A stretch of DNA of 64,000 nucleotides. Source: Symbiodinium microadriaticum. Taxonomy: Eukaryota; Sar; Dinophyceae; Suessiales; Symbiodiniaceae. A program made the position numbers and the translations under genes. The notes beneath the pieces were generated by a model that did no database searches, was not told the DNA's origin, and saw only the letters and a list, made by a program, of their open reading frames with translations. The DNA is taken from positions 92,827 through 156,826 of the forward strand of contig LSRX01000418.1 in NCBI GenBank assembly GCA_001939145.1, in the 5' to 3' direction. Each line of letters begins with the position of its first letter. Position 1 is the stretch's first letter. Shown here piece after piece: positions 24,779 through 35,672 of this stretch.

Positions 24779-26009
24779 ACTTCGAGCCTAAACTGTACTG
24801 GCTTACTTTGGTTACCATAACTTCTTATTTTAGGGTCCTAACCATAGAACAATTTACCATGAAAGAGTATTACATTTCAGGGTCTTGTTACAGGATCCTG
24901 TATGGTCTTTATAATCTTATATGTTTCTTCCTAAGGACGTGGGCTTACTCTCGCTATCGCCTTGATAACACCGGACACGTACACGCCCCATGATCGTAAG
25001 AAGCCCCATATACTATATACTTGTCAACTTACTAAAAACACCTTCGATTGAAACATGGGTGTAACAAGTTTAAAGCTTGAGAGCTTGAAGTTCCGAGTTG
25101 ATCAGCTACGGCTAACTCAGAGCCTTACCGATTACCGGCGAAAGCCTGACGTTTAGGCCGGGGCTCTGATCTAAACCCTTAGACCCCTCAAATGCCTACA
25201 ATGGTGATAAAGCGGTTCTGTTGCGACACCGATTTACATTCCACTGAGAAGAAAATTCGAAAAATGATTGTCTGTAGAAGTTTCGGGGAATAGCAATATA
25301 GGGTCCAAAGCTTTTGAATAGGTCTTGAGGGTATGCCGTCGATGAATTATACGCGGACTTGCGGGGCATGCACGTAAATTCTGCTTGTTTTGACCCCTAT
25401 ATAGACCATGCAGTGCTGAGACGTACTCAGAGCCAAAAAAAATGTATTCATTGCGTGGGGCTCCGAGAGTGCTGCGCATCTTCCCGCAATTCTGGAAACC
25501 AAAGTGCGTCACTCACGTCTTCAAATTCCGCAGCTTACAATCGCGCAAGATGACCCCGACGTGCTGAACACATGTCCCCACGACCTGCCTGGACCACTTG
25601 CAAACCAAAGTGCGACGCCGCTAAAGTATTGAACTTCCGACCCTTAGAGTCGTGCTAGATGTCTAAGATGACCCCGATGCTTGGACCTTTTGCAGTGCAA
25701 CGTGGAGGCTAGATGACCCCACCCGGCCCATCGCCCTGAACCTCGAAGCATGGATCCGGTTAAGGGCTTAAAGTTTGGAGCCCAACTGCAGCTGCACTCA
25801 ACTGACAGAGAGGCCCAAAGACTCCGACTGAAAGAATATATGAATATTCACTTAAACCGAGTATAGACGGATTCTCATGATGATTTACATACGGTGTGCC
25901 GAGGCAGTCCCAGGCAGCCATGACACGGGCGGCGTCATCTCTAGCATGCAAGGCTCGGAGAGGAAAATCTCTGCAACAAACTCCTGAGCTGCTCGCGAGG
26001 GAGCAAACA

Positions 26010-26145
26010 TGGCAGTAGTAGTAGTAGTAGTAGTAGTAGTCGTGGTGGTGGTGGTGGTGGTGGTGGTGGTAGTGGTAGTGGTAGCAGCAGCAGCTATAGT
26101 AGTAGAAGAAGAAGAAGTAGCAGTTGCTGTAGTAGTAGCAGACAC
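26010..26145. repeat. Trinucleotide microsatellite TAG/GGT/GCA/GAA
   Basis: Long GTA, GGT, AGC and AGA runs. All six frames through it give homopolymer 'proteins' that should be ignored. Confidence 0.97.
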
Positions 26146-26448
26146 TCTCAAACCCCCACTTGCTGGGCCCTCTGGAAAACAAGTGTTAAGATCCTAGTCA
26201 AGGCAGGATTATGCAAATCCGAAGGTATGGGATGCACAAGAACTAACGGCTTCTCGGTCCATTGCCTGTCGGACCCGACTTGCCGGACTCCAGAACCCTG
26301 AACCCTAAACCACCAAAATTCAAAGCCCCTGAACCCTCACCTCCTGAATCCTATCCCCGATCCCTGAACCGCAAACACTTAAACCCCTAAACCTCTGACC
26401 CTCGCAGCAGGGGCTCCCTGTGCTCCTCCTCTAACATAGAAGCTCGGT

Positions 26449-26546
26449 ACTGCCCCCATACAGTAGCAATCTACAATAGGACTACTATTAAATCGCCTTA
26501 TATCCATATTATGAATATTACGCAACTGTTACTGCATGGGGGCAGT
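26449..26546. repeat. Palindromic element, family I, copy 1
   Basis: ACTGCCCCCATACAGTA at the left and TACTGCATGGGGGCAGT at the right; interior TATATCCATATTATGAATA. Confidence 0.8.
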
Positions 26547-27266
26547 ATCCAACATAAAAGCCTGAACGATGGGAAACACTTTTCCTTAGGGCTCTATGCG
26601 GCGGTGCAATAGGGAGTAGGAACAACGAGTAATAACTTCCTTAAGGATTTACAGGGGTTGTATTGAGGTGTCTTGAAGACTCTAAGAAAAAGAAGGCTTC
26701 CTCCTATCACACCCCAAGACCTTGTTATTCTGATTGTTAAACCGTTTTAAACTACCTGCAATACTTATTCCTGTAAGCCCCCGTTATAAAACCCTAAACC
26801 CTAAAACCCCCAAACCCTAAACCTTTCAAGAACCGTTCAAAGAACCTCTTGCTACATCGCAGGCGAAGCTCGCAGATCTTCTCGAGCTCCTCTTGACCTG
26901 ATAGCTTTGTCAGGGTGTAAGGCGTCGGGTTCCTATACTTGTTAGGTTTTAAGGGTACGGGTGTCTAAGGTGTACGAGTTTCTCAAGTGTCATAGCTCCA
27001 CGAAAACCAGTCGCTACAGCCGTGGATTTGGACCTGGCGATCGTTATCAAGGGATCGTCAAACGGTTCTCTGGGAGTATGGAAGCACGAAAGCCTCATCC
27101 TACACCCGAAGCATCGTGCCCTAAATCCTTCTTCGGGGATCATCCGAAGTACAGTTCGAAGTACTTGACAAGAAATTCTGTTCATGGTTACGTTTACCTA
27201 TGACCCCACAGACTAGGTCTCCTGATCCTCTGGGTACACCCGCAACCATAAGCACTCAAACTATGT

Positions 27267-27412
27267 GGGAAGTTCTCTAAGTTAGGGTCCCTTTAGGGTC
27301 CTTTTTTTCAGGGTGCCGCACTATATTGGGGACCTAAGCAGGGACCCTAGTTGACCCTAAACCCCTAAACCCTAACCCCGAAACCCTAAACCCCTAATCC
27401 AGAGAACTACCC
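27267..27412. repeat. Family E element (copy 2) carrying a telomere-like insert
   Basis: Left arm GGGAAGTTCTCTAAGTTAGG and right arm AGAGAACTACCC match copies at 17709 and 40890, but 27354-27400 is a CCCTAAACCCCTAAA-type block lying between the inner part and the right arm. Confidence 0.8.
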
Positions 27413-27480
27413 ATGTGCTGAGGCTCTGATGGGCCAGGGCCCCGGGGATGTCGACTGACGCAGCCTCCTTGGCATCTCCG

Positions 27481-27506
27481 NNNNNNNNNNNNNNNNNNNN
27501 NNNNNN
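27481..27506. other. Short assembly gap (26 N)
   Basis: Run of N. A further single N is at 49677. Confidence 0.99.
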
Positions 27507-28686
27507 AGGGGACACCCCAAACCCTGCAAAATAGCAGGGGATGACCCCTTTTGTTCAAGGATAGAGCCCCCAAAGCAGAACCCTTAAAACGGATAGGTTT
27601 TTGGATTCCCAGGTCAGCCTTCAAGAAAGCTGAAGCCTTCAAGCCCCATGGTGCCGTCTGGAAAACGGCATGGGGATTCCCGGGCCCATGGGTTAAAGAT
27701 GCAGGATGGGGACCCTAAGCCCCCTAAACCCTATGGGTAAAGAAGGTTAAAGATGGCTTGGGTATCGGGGTGCCCTAAACCCTAAACCATGTGGATAAAG
27801 AATGTTAAAGATGCAGGGTTGGATATCGAAGTTGAGGTTGGAAAAACGTGGCTCACCAGTATCCAGTACTCGAAGGACATAGGACCCGCAAGAGTTTTGA
27901 AGTGAAGGCACTAGTAGTGGCATGTCAGACGCTGCTTTGGGGCATCTTTTGGGCCGTCATAAACAAAGGGTTGTAGAGGCAGGTTTTTAGGGGGTTAGAG
28001 GATTTGGTGGGATTAGGCTTTAGAGGATTTGGTACACTTAGGGGCATGAATTAGTGGCTCCACCGCCTGCGGGTTAGTTGTTGCACCGGCTCAAGCCGTA
28101 GAGCAGGGAACTTTTGAGAAACAGAGGGCAGCTGTTGCTTGATCAGAAAGGGTCCTAGGTACTGCTATGGGGGATACTTTCCCAAACCATAAGAAGGATT
28201 CGATCCTAGTATAGAGACCCTACTTTCTACTATATAGGTCCATAGGACCCGTGGGGGATTGAATGTGGCACAGCGTACCATCAGCCTGCAGCAGTACAAT
28301 GCAGGCATCATGCAGCACATCTTGCTAGAGAGGACCAGTCCAGAGCCCAACGACTAAACTTATGACGGCTACCCCCAGAAATTATCTGCAGGTCCCACTG
28401 CTTCGTACGATTGAACCTATAAACTCAGCTTCAAGCTTCCAGGTGTTGCAAGCATTTCGGGGCAGACCTGCCTGATCTGACCGAGCATAGCATGCAACAC
28501 ACAGTGGATAATGGGATGCTCCCATCCCCCGGTACACACAATCTTCAACTCAAGCCTGGGCTGCAAAAGCCCGCCCTACACTTACAGTCCAAACTCTAAG
28601 GGATATAAAAGGCCAGCCCGTAATTACATTCCACTCCAGAAATCTTACCTCAACAAGAGAAACTGTAAGTCCTCAGCACATGTAGA

Positions 28687-28782
28687 GGCTTCAATAATTA
28701 GATCAGGGTTTTTGGAGTATTTTATACGTATAAGCATAATGAGGAACCCTAAGAAACAACAATAGTAATTGTCCAGACCCCT
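28687..28782. repeat. Palindromic element, family A, copy 2
   Basis: GGCTTCAATAATTAGATCAGG at the left and AACAATAGTAATTGT..GACCCC at the right; AGGAACCCT in the centre. Confidence 0.65.
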
Positions 28783-29267
28783 ACAGTAGATGATCGTGCG
28801 CTTGGCGTCTCGAGCAATCCCTCGACGTCCAGATCTTTGGCCACCATGACCAGCGTCACATCTCCTCTGAGGATTGAGGGCTCCAACTCTAAAGTTTAGG
28901 GTGTTTTAGTTCAAAGTTTAGACTTGAGGGTTCGAGGATTGAAGTTTACAGTAAGGTGTTTTAAAGTTTAGGGTGCAAGGATTAAAGTTTAGAGCTCCGG
29001 GTTTACATCTCCTTTTGGGTGGGCTCGAGGGTTCGGGTGACCATGGAGATTTCGGCGTTGAGAGCAGGGCTTACAGCAAATTTAGTAGATGAGAGAGAGT
29101 ATGGCTTACCCCAAAGGGTCCAAGTAATCCTCATTTATGGCTGTTGGTACCGAAAATCCTTGAATAAGAGGTATCTGGACCCTTAAGGTACCATTCCCTA
29201 AACGCTAAACCCCAATGCCCTAAACTCTTGTTTCAACTCCGACCTTGCCGAAACCAGAAAAACCCGA

Positions 29268-29652
29268 TAGGGAATCTGGGGGTTGATTGGGGTAGATTAA
29301 ACCCTAGACCCTACAAACCCTGTATGATTACGAGTATAGGGAATCTGGGGGTTGATTGGGGTAGATTAAACCCTAGACCCTATAAACCCTGTATGATTAC
29401 GAGTATAGGGAGTCTGGGGGTTGATTGGGGTAGATTAAACCCTAGACCCTACAAACCCTGTGTGATTACGAGTATAGGGAATCTGGGGGTTGATTGGGGT
29501 AGATTAAACCCTAGACCCTATAAACCCTGTATGATTACGAGTATAGGGAGTCTGGGGGTTGATTGGGGTAGATTAAACCCTAGACCCTACAAACCCTATA
29601 TGATTACGAGTATAGGGAGTCTGGGGGTTGATTGGGGTAGATTCGGATTTCG
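29268..29652 (+). repeat. 69-bp tandem array, five full units plus a partial
   Basis: Units start at 29272, 29341, 29410, 29479, 29548 and 29617 (ATAGGGAATCTGGGGGTTGA...). Differences are few (A/G in the fourth codon, TACAAA/TATAAA). Since 69 is 23 codons, the plus frame 29228-29755 stays open and repeats the phrase VDWGRLNPRPYKPC. The motif CCCTAGACCCTA(C/T)AAACCCT inside each unit is a degenerate telomere block. Coding status is undecided; a minisatellite is the simpler reading. Confidence 0.95.
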
Positions 29653-30097
29653 GCCCGTTGAGCTTTTAAGTGTTTGCGAGGTATGTGGCGTTAGGGTTGT
29701 GGGTTTAGGCTTTCAGCACTCACACTCGGACAAGCCTGGGCGAGGTTACTGGTAGGGTTTTAGGGGTTTCGACTTTCGGAGTTGGACTTCAAGGCTGTTT
29801 TTAATGGGCCGTTTTCGTCGCCTGCGCTCCGAGGCCCCTTTAAGGCAGGCAAGCTTCGACCCCCCTTACGCACCTTGACTTGCCAGAAGGAAAAGCGTAT
29901 GCAAAGTCGAACCCCAGCCATCTCAGGCTGAGCCCAGCGGTTACTTGTAACTCTACATACAATCTGCTTACTAAGGCGGTTGACCCGTCTCAAGTCCCTC
30001 CAAACAAGACCTCCGACACTTGCGAGCGCTTCAACACCGGAAGACAGTGCAGCATTTGGGCTTCTTTGCACTTCATGCAGCATTGCGGTAACGTGTT

Positions 30098-30193
30098 GGG
30101 GCCTTAATAATTATAGAGTAGGGTTTTGGGGTATATTATACTAGAAATATAATACGGAACCTCCCAAAATAGTATTGGTAATTCTTTAGACCT
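30098..30193. repeat. Palindromic element, family A, copy 3
   Basis: GGGGCCTTAATAATTATAGA at the left and GGTAATTCTTTAGACCTC at the right. Confidence 0.7.
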
Positions 30194-30866
30194 CTATATT
30201 AGGCCCGGGTGTGGGAACTAATTACTGCCGTCATGGCTCGCTCCGTGCCGATCACACCAGCAGGGAGTCCTACAGACTTGCAAGCCAGCTCCTCGTTTGC
30301 ACCGATCTGTTGTTGCCTTTTCGCTTCCAAAGGCGACGATTCGATGGAAAATCGAATCCGTCGGGAAGACTTGCCTGAAGCCGAGCTCCAACAACTTCTG
30401 GCCCTTGGAATGGACGTCATAGGGGTTAACCATGGCCCCACCCCTTCTGTGGGCGTCAGGTTGATCTGGTAGGCAAGACCGGATTCTTTTAGGAAGCTTG
30501 TCCGAGGATGCCGACAATCTCAGCTCAGTCTCGACTCCAAACTGAGCTAACCCCTAAACCCCACTCCCGGAATACGAAACCGCAGGCAAAACTCAGTCAA
30601 GCATCCGGTCAGGGAGAGAGTGCCAAAAGTATCGCCGTTGTCTAAGCTGCGGTCCTGCATGGAGCTCTAGGATCTCGCGCTTTAGCAGTATGCTTGTATT
30701 TATTTTACTATGTGAATAGTATAGTTATCGTAATCAAATATTTCTAAATTTAATCATAGATATGAGTCTGTCAGGCCAGTAGTAGAGGTTGTTTAACGCA
30801 GGATGCTGCTGTGCTGAGCAGCATCTGGCGTCCTAGGATCTTGGATACCTTCCCTAAAACTTGGGC

Positions 30867-30965
30867 ACTGCCCCCATACAATAACCGTCTATAATAGGGC
30901 TAGTATTAAGGGCCTTCTATATCCATATTATGAATAGTACTCAACTGTTTCTCAGTAGGGGCAGT
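30867..30965. repeat. Palindromic element, family I, copy 2
   Basis: ACTGCCCCCATACAATAAC at the left and TTTCTCAGTAGGGGCAGT at the right; interior TATATCCATATTATGAATAG as in copy 1. Confidence 0.8.
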
Positions 30966-31721
30966 TTCCAGCCTAAAACCAGAAAACATCAGCAGATGTA
31001 AAGTCTGAATGCAGTGGCGACCCAAGGTAGGAGTCGTGACTCACTCAGGCGGCATCTCAGAGCTAGCTCTGTTACTGTTGCTACCTTGCGAATTTGTTTT
31101 TGCAATACAGCGCCGTCTAGCCCTGAGTTGGAGCATCGAAGCCCTACTTTTGCAACGATGTCTACGGAAAATGAGAATAAGGCACCCTGACAACCGTTGC
31201 TATGGGTAGACGACAGTCAACCTGCAGGCCCAGACTGGGATCTGTTGAAATTCACACCCCGGGGTGTAAGTCGTGTTAAAGGCTACTTGCTCTGTGAAGT
31301 GCCCGGAGACTTCAGACGCAGGGAAGGGAAGGCTGCATAATCCGGATACGGAAGTTCAGGTACCAGTTCGGATTCAGGCTCTTACTACACAGGTTTCAGA
31401 TTTAGGCTTGGGGCTTACGGCTTGCTGGCCTAGCATGTCGGATACAGGGCGTAGATGGGGGATGTTGTCTAGGCTTAGGTATGACAGTCTCAGGGATCCG
31501 TAGGGAAGGCATATAAGGAGGGTGCAAATGGAATGAAGCAAGCCTGCGGGGATGCCAAGCTACACGCTGCCCTTGCGACGAACTCCGAGTTGGAGCTTTG
31601 GGCAAGTGTTGCGGATTTAGGGAGTCCGGCTTTTTGGTTTGGGTCTTTGATCTAAATTTCTGGGCGTTCGTTTAGTGTCCGATCTTCGCCGCAGCATTGG
31701 AGGTAAATCTGCGGCTTCGAC

Positions 31722-31745
31722 AAGGATCTCTACTGTAGAGATCTG
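31722..31745. repeat. Short perfect hairpin
   Basis: GATCTCTAC, one T, then GTAGAGATC: a 9-bp stem with a 1-nt centre. Confidence 0.6.
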
Positions 31746-31799
31746 AAAACGTAGTATGCCCGAAAACCCCAACCCTGGAGATCAGTGGGCACGTCTACA

Positions 31800-32650
31800 A
31801 TTTTGTGTGAGGCACTGTGGAAATTACCACAGCGTCTAAAAAAAAATCTTCGCGTCTAAAACGGTGCGCTACACGTACTGTATTGTGCAGTATTTTTGAA
31901 AACAAACACGGCGGATTCTAGTCCCGAATGCGTTTTTTGAACATGTTTAGACATGTACCTCGGTTTTTAAGCATGCAATTTAGGGTTGTTAGGCATGATC
32001 GGGTGTTATAAATACAAATATTAAACACGAGCAACGAAATATACATGTTTTAGACATGAATACACATGCATCGCAACAATGCAACCTTTTGATCATCAAA
32101 ATTGAAACCCGAAAACATGTTTATTTAGATGCGATTGCACACGTCGTAAATTTCGTAAATTGTCTCGAATGGTTGCAATGTGGAGAAGTTGATCCGTTCG
32201 ATGCGACAGGTTCACCTACAAGACCGTGCAAGTGCAGCCAAAGGAAAACAGAGGCGAGGACGAGATCAACACAAGGCGACCTTATCAACCAGCTTTATTT
32301 TGAGGTACGCACAGATGCAACATGTTAATTCATGCACCGTCCTGGAACCAAGCACGTGGTAAGTTCTGTATCAAACCGTGCTACGTCTTAGCCATGAATA
32401 GACACGTTTAGACATGGTCTTGTTAAACATGTTTAGACACGATAATGCTCGATCTAAGAAACAAAGAAACAGATACACACGAACTATGATTTTTAGATGT
32501 TCAAACGCCCCCCGTCTTGGCTGAAGCTTGAGCGTTTATTCTTCTGGCTTATTTTTGGTCGTTTTGTGCGCAAATCAATTTTCGACACCCCCGCCTTGTA
32601 CAGCGCTTACGCGTCTATAAAATCTGAAATTGATCTCTGGGGCATCTGGA
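31800..32650. other. AT-richer segment with CATGTTTAGACATG-type motifs
   Basis: Compared with its surroundings this stretch is AT-richer and almost free of TTTAGGG heptamers. The palindrome-like motif (A)CATGTTTAGACATG and variants occur at about 31941, 32042, 32405 and 32427, with GAAAACATGTTTATTTAG at 32111. CGCGTCTA(TA)AAA occurs near both ends (31851 and 32609). A plus frame 32056-32328 (90 codons; NLLIIKIETRKHVYLDAIAH) lies inside it. Function and origin are unknown. Confidence 0.45.
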
Positions 32651-32878
32651 TCGTTATGAGGCTCCTACATTAAGCCCACGGATCTTTCAGCGGAGGATAC
32701 GCACCAAAGCCTCATCAGGACTTACCAAAACTGTCTAAACCCTAAACCCTAAACTCAAAGCCCTAAACCCAAAACCCAAAACCTAAAGCCTTAAATTCAG
32801 AAACTTCGAACTGCCACCGAAACATCCTGAGAGCTAGAAACGCTCAAACCGAGAAGCCCCCCCCAGAATACTAAACCC

Positions 32879-32986
32879 TACTTGCAGGTTCATGGGTAGT
32901 AAGCAGAGATAAAAGTAGGATAGATATAGTTATGACCGAAATTTACCTTTTAACTCCACTTGTAACTACCCAGGAACCTCCATGTA
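32879..32986. repeat. Palindromic element, family D, copy 3
   Basis: TACTTGCAGGTTCATGGGTA at the left, TACCCAGGAACCTCCATGTA at the right. Confidence 0.75.
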
Positions 32987-33617
32987 ATGCAAAACACAAA
33001 ACGGTGAAATGCAGCCTCCCAAAAAACCTTATACTCGAAATCTCGAACCCTTTAGAAACAAGGGTTGAGGGAACTCATTGTTTAAGGCTTTTTGGGGCCA
33101 AGTACCATCCTATCTAACGGCGCGTGTGCTGTGGCGAGTCATCGCGCTCACCTTCAATCCCCAACCCAACGCCTTAAATCCTAAACTATAAACCGTAAAT
33201 CTCATACCCCAATCCCAGAAACTCTAAGCCCTAAGCCACAAAGCTTCCACCTTAAACGCCAGCAGGACCTGCAACAGCAATAATACAGACGAAACCTTCA
33301 AACCCGGACCCCCAAAGCCTGAAACCTAAACCTTAAACAAGCACAGCTCAAAACACAAAGCCACAAAGCCGAAAGCTTAAGCTATGGCACCCTCTATGTA
33401 AACCACTTATACCACACCTTGACAAGCGTTTTATCTCTGTGGAAAACCGCTTCAACCCTCAAAGAAGTGCTCCTTCAGCAGCAGCTGTTGCAGAAACACG
33501 CCCGGACCACCCGCTTCGGCCACGCCTGCCTGCTGCTTCATTCTTTTCTCCGCTGCTACGGGCAAGTGGGTTCAGGGTTGTAGGGTTTAGGGATTTCAGG
33601 AACTTGAATTGGGGATG

Positions 33618-33731
33618 TACTTAGAGGTTCATGGGTAGTTATAAGTAGGGTTACAAGTAGGATAACTATAGTTATAACCTATATTAGGGGACTTATAACT
33701 CCATTTATAACTACCCATGAACCTCCAAGTA
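33618..33731. repeat. Palindromic element, family D, copy 4
   Basis: TACTTAGAGGTTCATGGGTA at the left, TACCCATGAACCTCCAAGTA at the right; the best-preserved member in the window. Confidence 0.85.
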
Positions 33732-33840
33732 GGGTTTGGGTTTGAGGGTTGAGGGGCCCTAGACTTCTTGGAATTCCACCTGGCTGGTTGTTGGTTTAGG
33801 GCTGAGGCTCTGGCAGTTTAGGAATGAAGCGTTCAGCACG

Positions 33841-33946
33841 AGGCTCATACCCTAACCCTTTTTGTATGCTACATACTTTTCGAGATAACAGATCCTAGCT
33901 AAAGAACTAGGTGCCCTAGAAAAAGGCGCCGGGTATGAGCCTATGG
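33841..33946. repeat. Palindromic element, family J, copy 2
   Basis: AGGCTCATACCCTAACCCTT at the left and CGCCGGGTATGAGCCTATGG at the right. Confidence 0.75.
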
Positions 33947-34458
33947 GGTTTAGGGTGAAGGGCTTCGAAACGGATGGAGCTCCGGGGCGTTTGAAGGTCA
34001 TGGTCTTAATGTTTGAGTGTACCTTTCTGTCATGTTTACGGGTGTTGGGGCTTAGGGCTGCAAAGGTCTAAACGGGCCTTCGGGTCTTTTAGGCTTGGGT
34101 TTTGGAGTTTGGGGTTCGGGTGCAGGCTTTAGTTTGCGGGTTTTCGGGTCTGGGGCATCGTGCTTTGAGGCATGCGGTTTCTGCTTCAAGCACTTAGAGG
34201 CTTTGGGCTTGGAGCTCACACGGGTACAGGAATCGGTGCTCTTGGAGGGACTGCCAGGAGGATGGCTGCATGGCCTTGTCCTAACGGTCCGAACAATCTG
34301 CAGACAAGGCAAGAACATGTTGCAGGATGCTGTTCCTATACTTACGAAGTGGCCCAATCCCCCTAGGACCCGAGGTAATCCAGGAACTCTGAAAATGGGC
34401 ATCCGGGGCTGGGCGGCAACTCCTTTTCAGCGTAATTTTGCGGCGCTGTGAGCTCTGC

Positions 34459-34619
34459 TCAGCTTGATGCATTCACAGGCTTGCCGGTGACCATGGTAAC
34501 CAGCCAGGAGGCCCAGTCGGAAAGGTTGTTCATGTCCCAGCGACCTCGTGCCTTGTCGTAACCAGCATCCAGGAGGACTTCCTGTAGTTATAGTAGTAGT
34601 AGTAGTAGTAGTGGTAGTG

Positions 34620-34663
<44 letters not shown>

Positions 34664-35636
34664 GGTAGTACTGGTAGTAGTAGTAGCAGCAGCAGCAGCA
34701 GCATATTGCTCCGGATGTCTGCTAAGTTGCCTCACGTTAGGTCCTACATCCATGCGTCCATGGTGATGCAGGGTGCGGGGCAGTTTTCTGAAGAGTTCCG
34801 GTCCTCAGAGTACCCCAAGTTCAGCAGCTCGATGGGTTCAATACCAGCCAAGCGAAGATAGCACAACTCAAAGGACAGGGCGAGCATCATGCGAATCCAG
34901 GCTGTTCGATGCTGCTTCTCCACCACTGCGGGGATGACCTGCGGCTTCTCCTATCTTCTAGGGGGTCGTGCGGGATCCCGGCATTCGGAAAAGCTGGAGA
35001 CCTTGTATGTAAAGCGCTCTTTAATTCATTTCAGTATTTTGCAAATCCGCCTGTTCACGGGAACTGTCGCGGAAGTGCCGGAGCCAGTCCACAAGCGGAG
35101 TGAATACCTGGCAATTTACTGCTTGAGAGGGGAGCTCGGCTAAGACTGGCACCCAAAACCTAAGGAATACCTGGAAGTAACACTCTCGACTCGTCATTTG
35201 ACAAAACCAAACCCGCTGCCAAATGTGTCCAAGCCCAGCCTTATGATAGTTTTTTGTGGGGGCCGTCACAAGACCACGCAACATGCCTTCGACAAGTGCA
35301 CCCGAAGGCAGCACCCGAAGGCAGTGTGTACATTCTCGGGGGAGTCTGCGCGATGTGCATTCGATGTGTTGCTAGCAGGTGCTTGTGCCATCTATGTTTG
35401 CTGAGGGCCTTGCTTGGGCATTGGGCGGCCATCCTAGAGAACAGACATGTGTTTTCGAGGACGGAAATTTGCAGGACCAAGGGAAATGCAATCACAACTA
35501 TGCTGCGTGAATTGCGCAGGCATTCTGGTGACCACCTACTTGTGAGTCCATTCTTGTGTGGCTCGTGGGTGCGAATTTGGCTTCTATAGCATGAACCCTA
35601 ACTCTCTCTCTCTCTCACTCTCACTCTTCTCTGACA

Positions 35637-35672
<36 letters not shown>

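Noticed and set aside
25760..26197. Frames with poly-Tyr/His, poly-Thr, poly-Val
   Set aside because: Translations of the TAG/GGT microsatellite; the same applies at 34427-34766, 46570-46809, 51621-51937 and 63504-63817.
29268..29652. CRISPR array
   Set aside because: The 69-bp units are contiguous with no unique spacers, in a eukaryotic repeat context.
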